From positions 2,384,501 to 2,448,500 of the forward strand of contig NZ_CP141184.1 of assembly GCF_035609205.1 (NCBI RefSeq): a stretch of DNA of 64,000 nt, read 5' to 3'. The notes beneath the pieces are model-generated. The model did no database searches and was not told where the DNA came from. It worked only from the letters and a program-made list of their open reading frames with translations. Positions within the stretch are counted from its first letter, which is position 1. Every line of letters starts with the position of its first letter. Position numbers and translations under genes: made by a program. This DNA comes from Hymenobacter sp. GOD-10R (GTDB taxonomy: Bacteria; Bacteroidota; Bacteroidia; Cytophagales; Hymenobacteraceae). Shown piece after piece: positions 49,910 through 57,835 of the stretch.

Positions 49910-52742
49910 TCCTAAATGGGTATTCGGAATTACTATTCTGCCGATAGTAGTGCTCATAGGCCTACTCTTCGGGCAGTATGAATTGATAAAAAGCCTGCTC
50001 GAGCCCGAGAGTGTATTGCGCTGGAAAGTCTTTGGGGGCACGTTAATCTTGCTTGCGGTGCTTCATGCTAGCTATGCGGCGTGGTGCATTCAGAAGCGAA
50101 AAGCCTTGCCCGTTGCGCATGGGATAGGCGTACTCGTGGCGTACATCGGCTTCCTGTACCTCTACATGGATAACACTCGCGAACTGTTCCCGTGGACGAT
50201 TCCGCGCTGGATGCTCTCCGATGATGTGTTCCTGTATCCACTCACGTTTTTGATGCCGACCCTAGCCCAAGCGGTCCTTACGCTGATTGTTTGGTTTACT
50301 CCCGAAAACAAGCTGCACAAAGCTGGCTACAACTTTGCCGGGGCGGTGGCAGTGCCGGTTACGTGGTATCTGATTTTCCTGGTGATAGTGCCGCTGTGGC
50401 GAGGGGTAGAGGGTAAGTTTGGTGAGCATGTGCTCGTCGTGGCGCTGATTGCCGGTACCGTGGTGTTCTTGTTTTTGCTGGCTCGCGGCGTATACATCCT
50501 CGGCGCACAAAAGGCCGGCATCTGGACAAACTATCAACTAGTCTGGAAGGTGCTGCTAGGGCTGGTATTTCCATTATTGGGATTAGCGGTCAACAATGGC
50601 CTCCTGTTTTCTCCGAAGCTTTCTTTTGAGAGTGGCATCTTCGGCAACTTCACGAGTCTTTGGTTTTATGGCCTAGCCTTGCTCAATGGCATCTTGCTGT
50701 GCCTGCCTGCGCCTGCGTCTGCTAAGCTACACCTGTTGCTCTACCTAGGTCGTAGCATCATGCTGTCGTACACGCTGTATTTCTTTCTGGTATTCCTGCC
50801 GTTTTTGCCCGTGTCGGTGCTGGCGGTACTGGCTATCGGGACGGGGTTTCTCATGCTCACGCCTTTGTTACTACTACTGGTGCAGCTATGGGAGTTGACC
50901 AATGACTACGCATTTCTGCGGCAGCATTTCACTCGCGGCTTACTGGTAGCATGTCTGCTGGTAGGAAGCGTGGTGCTGCCTGCTGTCATCACCTTTTCGT
51001 ACTGGCATCAGCGCCAAACGCTACACCAAACCCTAGCCTACCTCTATCATCCTGATTACACACGCCATTACGAGGTCGATACAACTGCCTTAGCCATTAC
51101 GCTTGATGCAGTGCGGCACCATAAAGACAGTAGAAATAACTCATTGTCTGGCGCGTATCTGCCGTATTTATCGACGTATTTCAATTGGTTGGTGCTGGAT
51201 AATCTGACGCTCTCGAACGAGAAGATAGCGCGCATAGAGCAGGTGTTCTTTGGGAAGCTTCCCAAAAACGAGGTGGTGGTTGAGCAGTCTGGGGTTGATG
51301 TGCCAACTCCGACTATTACTAGCCTAAACAGCCGTAGCACGTATGATGCCCAGCAAGGAGCTTGGGTGAGTTGGGTAAATCTGGAAATTAAAAACCCCGC
51401 AGATGGTTCTTCGCAAGCTGAATTTGCCACAACGATGTCGCTGCCTGTCGGCTGCTGGGTGAGCGATTACTACCTATATGTAGGGCAGCAGCGCGTCAGG
51501 GGATTGTTAGCTGAGAAGAAGGCGGCCATGTGGGTTTTCTCACAAATCAGAAATGAGAATAAGGACCCTGGCATTCTGTACTACACCGGCGCTAATCAGG
51601 TGATGTTGCGCATCTTCCCATTTGCCGCGCCTGAAGCTCGCCGGACGGGAATTCAGTTCCTGCACAAAGAGCCTGTGACCTTGCAAATAGCCGGGCGACG
51701 AGTAACCCTAGGCCATGCAGCCCAAAATCTGCAACCGATACCCGTAGCTACACGTCAACAGCCAGAAGTAGTGTACGTGAGTGCACAAGACAAAGCGAAG
51801 CTGCCGCTCGTCACCCGGAAGCCGGTCTATCATTTCATCCTTGATGCGTCGGCGCGGCAAGCGGGACGCAAAGGGCACTACGCCGCCCGCATACAGGCCT
51901 TATGCAAGGAGTATAACCTAGATCCGGCGCAAGCGCAGTTCAGCTTGGTTGATACCTATGTCACGCCGTTAGGCGCCAGCAAAGTCTGGCAGCAAGAGTT
52001 AAACAGGCATGCTAACACAGGTGGTTTTTATCTGGCAGGAGCGTTGCAGCGCATCCTTGCAGACGCAGCTACCAAGCCCCAGCCTACCTACCCAGTTATT
52101 GTGGTCGTGACAGACAGCTTGCATCAGGCCGTATTAGATACCGACTTCTCCGATTATGCCGCGGCTTACCCGGAAAGTGACTTGTTTTACGTGCTCGGGC
52201 TGGATGGTACCTTGGAGGCGCACTCACTTCGGCATAAGCCGTGGCAAGTGGCATTTACCACGGGCCAAGTGCTTTCGTCAGTCGCTCGCGTGCGGGCTTG
52301 GCCGAATGCTCAACATCCCAAAGCCTATTTGCCCGAAGACGAACAAGCTAGCCTTGTGTTACGCTCGGCACGGGTGAACCTGGCAGAAGAGAACCTAGTA
52401 CCCGGAGGCTGGGAGAGTGCGCTATTGCTACATGGGCACTGGCTGGCGCAAGTACTGCACCCCGAAACGAGCGCGCCAGAGTTTAACCGCGGCGTGCGGG
52501 GCAGCTTCCAGGCAGGTATCTTGACTCCGCTCACATCCTATTTAGTGGTTGAAAACGAAGCGCAACGAGCCGTTCTGCGCCGCAAACAGGAGCAAGTATT
52601 AGCTGGCAACGACTCCTTGGACCTAGGCGAGGACACCCAGCGCATGACCGAGCCGAGCGAAATTATCCTGCTTTTGTTATTAGCTGCCTTGCTGCTGATA
52701 CGTCGTGCCCGCGCCAAGTACAAGCTAGGTACGCAAGCGTAA
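49893..52742 (+). CDS. MSEP-CTERM protein, dedicated XrtK substrate
   Basis: Large membrane protein of 949 residues. The first 380 residues hold about ten to twelve transmembrane segments. A soluble region with a VIT-like domain (NSRSTYDAQQGAWVSWVNLEI, LPVGCWVSDYYLYVGQQRVRG) and a von Willebrand A-like part (VYHFILDAS, YPVIVVVTDSLHQAV) follows. The extreme C-terminus is the sorting signal: MTEPSE at about 52644, a hydrophobic helix (IILLLLLAALLLI) and a basic tail RRARAKYK. The first four residues read MTEP rather than MSEP. Overlap with xrtK indicates a two-gene system whose physiological role is unknown. Confidence 0.9.
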   Translation: MRTLLNPKWVFGITILPIVVLIGLLFGQYELIKSLLEPESVLRWKVFGGTLILLAVLHASYAAWCIQKRKALPVAHGIGVLVAYIGFLYLYMDNTRELFPWTIPRWMLSDDVFLYPLTFLMPTLAQAVLTLIVWFTPENKLHKAGYNFAGAVAVPVTWYLIFLVIVPLWRGVEGKFGEHVLVVALIAGTVVFLFLLARGVYILGAQKAGIWTNYQLVWKVLLGLVFPLLGLAVNNGLLFSPKLSFESGIFGNFTSLWFYGLALLNGILLCLPAPASAKLHLLLYLGRSIMLSYTLYFFLVFLPFLPVSVLAVLAIGTGFLMLTPLLLLLVQLWELTNDYAFLRQHFTRGLLVACLLVGSVVLPAVITFSYWHQRQTLHQTLAYLYHPDYTRHYEVDTTALAITLDAVRHHKDSRNNSLSGAYLPYLSTYFNWLVLDNLTLSNEKIARIEQVFFGKLPKNEVVVEQSGVDVPTPTITSLNSRSTYDAQQGAWVSWVNLEIKNPADGSSQAEFATTMSLPVGCWVSDYYLYVGQQRVRGLLAEKKAAMWVFSQIRNENKDPGILYYTGANQVMLRIFPFAAPEARRTGIQFLHKEPVTLQIAGRRVTLGHAAQNLQPIPVATRQQPEVVYVSAQDKAKLPLVTRKPVYHFILDASARQAGRKGHYAARIQALCKEYNLDPAQAQFSLVDTYVTPLGASKVWQQELNRHANTGGFYLAGALQRILADAATKPQPTYPVIVVVTDSLHQAVLDTDFSDYAAAYPESDLFYVLGLDGTLEAHSLRHKPWQVAFTTGQVLSSVARVRAWPNAQHPKAYLPEDEQASLVLRSARVNLAEENLVPGGWESALLLHGHWLAQVLHPETSAPEFNRGVRGSFQAGILTPLTSYLVVENEAQRAVLRRKQEQVLAGNDSLDLGEDTQRMTEPSEIILLLLLAALLLIRRARAKYKLGTQA

Positions 52743-52755
52743 GCAGAAAATGCAT

Positions 52756-52859
52756 GTAGCGCGAAGCCTGCGTTTCGCGTGTCGTTGAACGATTAAGGTT
52801 AGCAAGTATTCTAACGTAAGTCGTCTAACGACACGCAAAGCGCAGGCTTCGCGCTACAA
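52756..52859. repeat. Large inverted repeat D between convergent genes
   Basis: Arms 52756-52787 and 52828-52859 (32 nt, two mismatches) enclose a 40-nt loop that begins with TCGTTGAACGATTAAGGTTA (52783 onward). It starts 14 nt after the MSEP-CTERM stop and ends 7 nt before the ABC transporter stop. The loop start matches that of repeat C while the arms are unrelated. Confidence 0.88.
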
Positions 52860-52865
52860 AGTGTA

Positions 52866-54650
52866 CTATACCAGCTGAGGCGCAACGGCCGCCGCGGGCC
52901 GCTCACCAATCTGCTGGCGCCACATGGCATAATAGAGGCCTTTCTGCTCCAGCAATTCCTCGTGGCGGCCTTGCTCAGCGATGTGCCCACGCTCCAGCAC
53001 GAAGATGCGGTCGGCGTGGAGAATGGTACTCAGGCGGTGGGCGATGAGGATGGTAATGTGCTGGCGCGAGCCGGACAAGTCGCGCACCGTCCGCCCGATT
53101 TCCTCTTCCGTGAGCGAGTCGAGGGCCGACGTAGCTTCGTCGAACACGAGCAGGGTAGGCTTGCGCAACAAGGCACGGGCAATGCTCAGGCGCTGCTTTT
53201 CACCGCCCGATACTTTCACGCCGCCTTCGCCAATGATGGTGTCAAGACCTAGGGGCGCACGCGCCAAGAGGGTATCAGCAGCAGCTTGGTGCAGGGCGCG
53301 AAGGCATTCTTCGTCGGTGGCTTGCGGTGCTACAAAGCGGAGATTCTCGCGGATAGTACCAGCGAAGAGCTGCGTATCCTGGGTCACAAAGCCGATCTGT
53401 TCCCGCAAAGCATCTAGGTCGAGCTGGGCGCCGGGGATGTCATTGTACAAAATCTGGCCGCTGGCGGGCGGATAGAGGCCGACTAGTAGCTTCACCAACG
53501 TCGTTTTGCCTGAGCCGGATGGGCCTACGAAGGCAATCGTTTCGCCGAGTTTGGTGGTGAAGGTGATGCCCGCCAAAGCGGGGATGCTAGCAGAAAGGTG
53601 CTGGAAGCGAACCTGCTCGAAAGCTAGGGTCTGAATCTTATCAATGTGCTGCGGCTGCGTAGGTTTTACTTCCTTCGGCGTATCGAGGATCTGCTGGTAG
53701 TTTGCCAGAGAAGCTTCCGTTTCGCGGTACACGTTGATGATGGTACCCATCTCCTGGAGCGGCCCAAAAATGGCGAAGGAGTAGATGAAGAACGAGAAGA
53801 ACTCGCCCACCGAAATGATCTTCTGCACCACCAAGAACAGCAGCATGAGCAGAATGATGTTGCGCATCAGGTTCACGAAGGTGCCCTGCACGAACGACAA
53901 CGAGCGCAAGTAGCGCACCTTCTTCAGCTCTAGCTTCAGGATCTTGTCGGTGGTGTTGTTCAAGCGTAGCGTTTCCTGCTGTGCAAGACCTAGGCTCTTA
54001 ATTAGCTCGATATTGCGCAGACTCTCGGTCGTAGAGCCCGCCAGCGCCGTGGTTTCGGCTACGATGGTTTTCTGAATGACTTTGATGCGCTTGCTGAGCA
54101 CCAAGCTTAGTGAGCCGAGCAACGGAATCGTCAGGAAGTACACCACGGCAATGGGCCAGTACACGCTCACGGCATACCACGTCACGAAGATGATGGCTAC
54201 CAGCGAGATAAATAGCACATTGACAAAGCTCTGAATCAACTTCTCTACATCGGTGCGGACCTTCTGGAGCTTACCTAGGGTTTCGCCGGAGCGCTGATCT
54301 TCGAATACTTGATACGGCAGCTCCAACGAGTGCCGCAAGCCATCGGAGTACAGCTGCGCGCCCAAGCGCTGGGTAATGACGTTGGTGTAGTAGTCCTGAA
54401 AGTTCTTGGCAATGCGCGACACCATAGCCACGCCCATAGCCTTGAGAATGAGGATGCCCGCCCCAGTAGCCAGAAATTGCCAAAAGCTAGGGCGCAAGGA
54501 GCTGCCTAGGGTTGGCGTGACATAGCGGTCAATGATTTGCCGCAGAATGTAGGGGTCGAGGAGGGAAAATATCTGGTTGATGGCCGCCAGCAACAAGGCC
54601 AGCGCCAACAGGCCCCAGTAGTTGCGGAGGTAGCTGTAGAGAAGTTTCAT
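52866..54650 (-). CDS. ABC exporter (fused permease/ATPase)
   Basis: Half-transporter of 594 residues of the MsbA/multidrug group. The N-terminal permease has six transmembrane helices (YWGLLALALLLAAINQIFSLL and onward). The ATPase has Walker A GPSGSGKTTLVKLL, Q-loop FVTQDTQLF, signature VSGGEKQRLSIARALL, Walker B LLVFDEATSALD and H-loop IAHRLSTI. It should act as a homodimer exporting lipids or drugs. It is the last gene of a minus-strand run behind an RND pump, separated from it by inverted repeat G. Confidence 0.94.
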   Translation of the reverse strand: MKLLYSYLRNYWGLLALALLLAAINQIFSLLDPYILRQIIDRYVTPTLGSSLRPSFWQFLATGAGILILKAMGVAMVSRIAKNFQDYYTNVITQRLGAQLYSDGLRHSLELPYQVFEDQRSGETLGKLQKVRTDVEKLIQSFVNVLFISLVAIIFVTWYAVSVYWPIAVVYFLTIPLLGSLSLVLSKRIKVIQKTIVAETTALAGSTTESLRNIELIKSLGLAQQETLRLNNTTDKILKLELKKVRYLRSLSFVQGTFVNLMRNIILLMLLFLVVQKIISVGEFFSFFIYSFAIFGPLQEMGTIINVYRETEASLANYQQILDTPKEVKPTQPQHIDKIQTLAFEQVRFQHLSASIPALAGITFTTKLGETIAFVGPSGSGKTTLVKLLVGLYPPASGQILYNDIPGAQLDLDALREQIGFVTQDTQLFAGTIRENLRFVAPQATDEECLRALHQAAADTLLARAPLGLDTIIGEGGVKVSGGEKQRLSIARALLRKPTLLVFDEATSALDSLTEEEIGRTVRDLSGSRQHITILIAHRLSTILHADRIFVLERGHIAEQGRHEELLEQKGLYYAMWRQQIGERPAAAVAPQLV

Positions 54651-54716
54651 GAGAGGGGAAAGGGCAATACTACAAAGATAAGCGCCGAGCTAGGTAGAAG
54701 TTTCAACAAACGCAGG

Positions 54717-54814
54717 AACGCGCCACGGCGCGTTCTCGCCAGAACAATGGACACTAGCGCTAATAAGGCGCCACTTATTCCATTTCGTTCAGCAAGAACG
54801 CGCCGCGGCACGTT
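54717..54814. repeat. Inverted repeat G between ABC exporter and outer-membrane factor genes
   Basis: Arms 54717-54739 and 54792-54814 (23 nt, three mismatches), each with an internal GAACGCGCC-type hairpin. The right arm is 16 nt from the stop of the outer-membrane factor gene. The loop has TTTCGTTCAGC, only partly like the CGTTCAACG motif. Confidence 0.7.
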
Positions 54815-54829
54815 TTTACAAATGTAAAT

Positions 54830-56323
54830 CTATTCCCAGCCGCCGCCGAGGGCTTTGACCAAGTTCACCGAGTAGCGGAGCTGATCGGCCTGGGTTTGTA
54901 CCACCAAGCGGGCCGCTTCCAAGGTTTGGCGGTCGGCATCTACTACCTCGAAATAGTTGGTGAGGCCACGGTTGTACCGTTCGCGGGTGAGTAAGCCAGC
55001 GAGGCGCGCCGAACGCAACGCACGCTGCTGGGCTTCGAGCTGGGCGGCGCTTTGCTGCACGTCGGCTAGGGCGGTTTCTACTTCTTGGAACGCTGTAAGC
55101 GCCGACTGCTGGTAGCTAGCCGTAGCCGTGTTGAAGCGCGCTTCCGCCAACTGCTGGTTGGAGCGCAGCCGCCCGCCATTGAAAATTGGAATACCAAGTG
55201 TGCCCCCTAGGTAGTAGGTGTAACTCTCATTGAGCCGCGCTATTTCGCTGAACTGGGCGCTCTGCGGGCCAATGTAACCGTTGAGGAGCACGGTGGGGCG
55301 GCGGGCTAGCCGGGCCGCATCAATGCGGGCATCGGCGGCGGCTAGCTGACGCTCGGCACGCTGCAAGTCGGGCCGGCGGGCTAGGAGGGTAGTTGGTACG
55401 TTGGTAGGCACGGTGGGTGCTACTAGCACCGTGGGGCGCGGTGCTACGGTGAAGCTGCTGGCCGGCTGACCGCATACTGTAGCTAAGGCGGCCACGTAGC
55501 CAGCGCGTTGGCGCTGCACTTCTATGCGGCTAGCATCCACGTTGGCTAGCTCGGTTTCAGCGCGGCGCACGCCGATTTCGTTGTCTACGCCGGCTTTGAA
55601 GCGGGACTGCACGAGCTGTAGGTTCTGCACCCGTGCTTGGCGGGTACTGTCGAGCACCCCTAGGTCGGCGTCGAGGCCGCGGATGGTGAAGTAGTAGCTG
55701 GCCGCATCGGTGGTGAGCGTGAGCTGCACGACGCGCACGTCGGCTTCTGCTGCTTGCTGGTCCGTTTCGGCGGCGCGCACGTTGCTGCGAATTCGGCCCC
55801 ATACGTCCACCTCGTAATTCACATTGATGGGAATGTAAAACTGCTGTTGGCTGATGCCAATCACAGTGGCATTTGGAAACTGCACCGGTCGCAAGGCCGA
55901 CAAGTGGCTCTTATACACCGATGGGTTCAGCGTCACTTCCGGCGTGCGGTAAGAGGTGGCATTGCGCACCGTGGCCCGAGCTTCCTCCACCCGCGACACG
56001 GCGGCCCGGGCGTTGAAGTTGTTGGCGAGAGCCTGCTGCTCCAGCGCGTTCAGCTCGGGGTCGTTGTAGAGCGTCCACCAGGATGGCGCTTGCGGCGCCT
56101 GGTTGAGGGGGGTGGGCGTTGCGGGTACTGGAGTTGGACTGGCTGGCTGCGGTGGGGTCGCAGGGTTCGTAATAGGAGCAGAACTATTGTTTTGCCACTG
56201 CGTTGGCGTTGCTACATCAGGCGCTTTGTAGTGCGAGGTAGTAGCACAACCAGCCAGCCACAACCAGCCGATACCGAAGCTCAAACGAAGAAAGAGAGAA
56301 CGGGGACTATCCAAAAACTTCAT
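54830..56323 (-). CDS. RND outer-membrane factor (TolC/OprM type lipoprotein)
   Basis: Outer-membrane channel subunit of 497 residues. Starting at ATG 56323 gives a lipoprotein signal with lipobox LAGC. A Pro/Thr/Ala-rich linker precedes the paired helical domains (NARAAVSRVEEARATVRNA, IGVRRAETELANVDASRIEVQRQRAGYVAALA, repeated near ARFNTATASYQQSALTAFQEVETALADVQQS and NRGLTNYFEVVDADRQTL). The frame upstream to 56416 is not coding. With the adaptor and permease genes upstream it forms a full tripartite pump. Confidence 0.93.
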   Translation of the reverse strand: MKFLDSPRSLFLRLSFGIGWLWLAGCATTSHYKAPDVATPTQWQNNSSAPITNPATPPQPASPTPVPATPTPLNQAPQAPSWWTLYNDPELNALEQQALANNFNARAAVSRVEEARATVRNATSYRTPEVTLNPSVYKSHLSALRPVQFPNATVIGISQQQFYIPINVNYEVDVWGRIRSNVRAAETDQQAAEADVRVVQLTLTTDAASYYFTIRGLDADLGVLDSTRQARVQNLQLVQSRFKAGVDNEIGVRRAETELANVDASRIEVQRQRAGYVAALATVCGQPASSFTVAPRPTVLVAPTVPTNVPTTLLARRPDLQRAERQLAAADARIDAARLARRPTVLLNGYIGPQSAQFSEIARLNESYTYYLGGTLGIPIFNGGRLRSNQQLAEARFNTATASYQQSALTAFQEVETALADVQQSAAQLEAQQRALRSARLAGLLTRERYNRGLTNYFEVVDADRQTLEAARLVVQTQADQLRYSVNLVKALGGGWE

Positions 56324-56401
56324 TGCGAAGTGGTGAAAGCTAGGTAAGAGGGAGATAAGGATAGTTGATAACAAGATAGTTATGACTATAAGGCTAGTAG
56401 C

Positions 56402-56542
56402 ACGGCGTAGAGACACATACTTGTGTCTTCATCGTTGCTGATGTTGTTTCGCCAGCAATCCTAGGTCATCCGTCAGTCAGACCCGAGTCGTTCTGCACCG
56501 CGTCGTTCAACGACGAGACACAAGTATGTGTCTCTACGCCGT
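56402..56542. repeat. Large inverted repeat E inside the RND operon
   Basis: Perfect 27-nt arms 56402-56428 and 56516-56542 (ACGGCGTAGAGACACATACT...) enclose an 87-nt loop with GTCGTTCAACGAC at 56502-56514. It begins 4 nt after the adaptor stop codon and lies before the outer-membrane factor gene, so it may attenuate or process the operon mRNA. Confidence 0.85.
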
Positions 56543-56545
56543 TCC

Positions 56546-57763
56546 TTAATGGGCATCCGCCACCGGCGACGACACGCGTGGACGGTCAGGGTCGTAGGGG
56601 CGGTCGGGTGCGGCAGGCTTCGCGGGGCCTTCGGGCTTTTTCGGCGCCTCGGCTACTTTGGTCTGCACAATCTGGCCTTCCTCCAGCGTTTCGGCCGGGT
56701 TGATTACTAGCAATTCGTGGCCCTGTAAACCCTTAGTTACTTCCAATTGCGCACCAAAGTCGCGGCCGGGTGTGATGGGCTGGTAGTGCACTTTCTTATC
56801 CTGAATCACCACCACTTGCGGGTTCGTGCCGCCGGGCACCAACGAGTTAGCCGAGATAATAACGCTAGGTGCCGTGCGAATCAGTTTGAAGCGAACTTGG
56901 GCAAACATCCCCGGTAGCAGCTTCTGGTCGCGGTTCGGAATCTTGACCTCCGTGCGCATGGTGCGAGTTGAGGTGTTCAGAGCACCTGCGGTGCGCGACA
57001 CGATGCCTTCAAACTTACGGTCAGGGTATTCGGGCACCAGTACGTCGGTGTGCATACCAACTTTGATGCTTGGTACGAAGTTTTGCGGCACTTCTACGAA
57101 AGCACGAATCGTGTCGGTTTGCTCGATCTTGAACAGCTGCGCGCCCTCGGCCGTGGTGGGCGACACCAGCGAGCCAACTTCCACGTTACGTTGCGTCACA
57201 ATGCCGTTGAAGGGCGCAATAACTTGGCGAAAAGCTTGTTGGGCAATCAGGCGCTGCACGCCCGCCCGTTGCGCGGCATATTGGGCTTGGCTTACATCGA
57301 GCTCCTGCTTGGAAATAGCGCCCGGCAGCTCCACACTTTGCAAACGGTTGTAGCTGGTTTGGGCCAGACCTAGGTTGGCGCGCGCCTCAGCGATCTGCTG
57401 ATCGAGTTCAGGGGTAGAAATTGTGGCGAGCTGCTGCCCCCGACGAACGCGGGTGCCAATGTCTACAAACCACGATTTCACAAAGCCATTCGCCTGCGCA
57501 AACACGAAGGTTTCGCGGTTCGAGCGGGTGTCGGCCGGAAGCTGTACTTGCGTGGTATCGGGGGAAGGCTTGGCAGCTTGCACCGTCACGATGGGGGCCG
57601 CCGAGGCTTCTTCGTGGGCTTCAGCCTTTAGTTCCTTGTCGTGGCGCAGACGCGGTAGCAGACCTACTAAGAGCAGGCCGCCGAAAACGAGGAGCACAAT
57701 AAGAATGGTAATCCAAAAACGGCGTTTGCTGCGGGGCGCGTTGTAATCAGCAGAATTGTCCAT
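56546..57763 (-). CDS. RND efflux periplasmic adaptor
   Basis: Membrane-fusion protein of 405 residues that links permease and outer-membrane channel. One N-terminal membrane anchor (FWITILIVLLVFGGLLLVGLL) is followed by the lipoyl-like domain (ANGFVKSWFVDIGTRVRRGQQLATISTPELDQQIAEARANLG), a helical hairpin, and beta-barrel and proximal domains (IAPFNGIVTQRNVEVGSLVSP, GMHTDVLVPEYPDRKFEGIVSRTAGA). Standard length. The start is 72 nt after the permease stop. Confidence 0.94.
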   Translation of the reverse strand: MDNSADYNAPRSKRRFWITILIVLLVFGGLLLVGLLPRLRHDKELKAEAHEEASAAPIVTVQAAKPSPDTTQVQLPADTRSNRETFVFAQANGFVKSWFVDIGTRVRRGQQLATISTPELDQQIAEARANLGLAQTSYNRLQSVELPGAISKQELDVSQAQYAAQRAGVQRLIAQQAFRQVIAPFNGIVTQRNVEVGSLVSPTTAEGAQLFKIEQTDTIRAFVEVPQNFVPSIKVGMHTDVLVPEYPDRKFEGIVSRTAGALNTSTRTMRTEVKIPNRDQKLLPGMFAQVRFKLIRTAPSVIISANSLVPGGTNPQVVVIQDKKVHYQPITPGRDFGAQLEVTKGLQGHELLVINPAETLEEGQIVQTKVAEAPKKPEGPAKPAAPDRPYDPDRPRVSSPVADAH

Positions 57764-57835
57764 AATTCTATTTTCGAGTTTCTCGTAGCCGTTTGCCCAG
57801 TGAATCGACGCAAACCGCTACGAGAAATTGACTTT

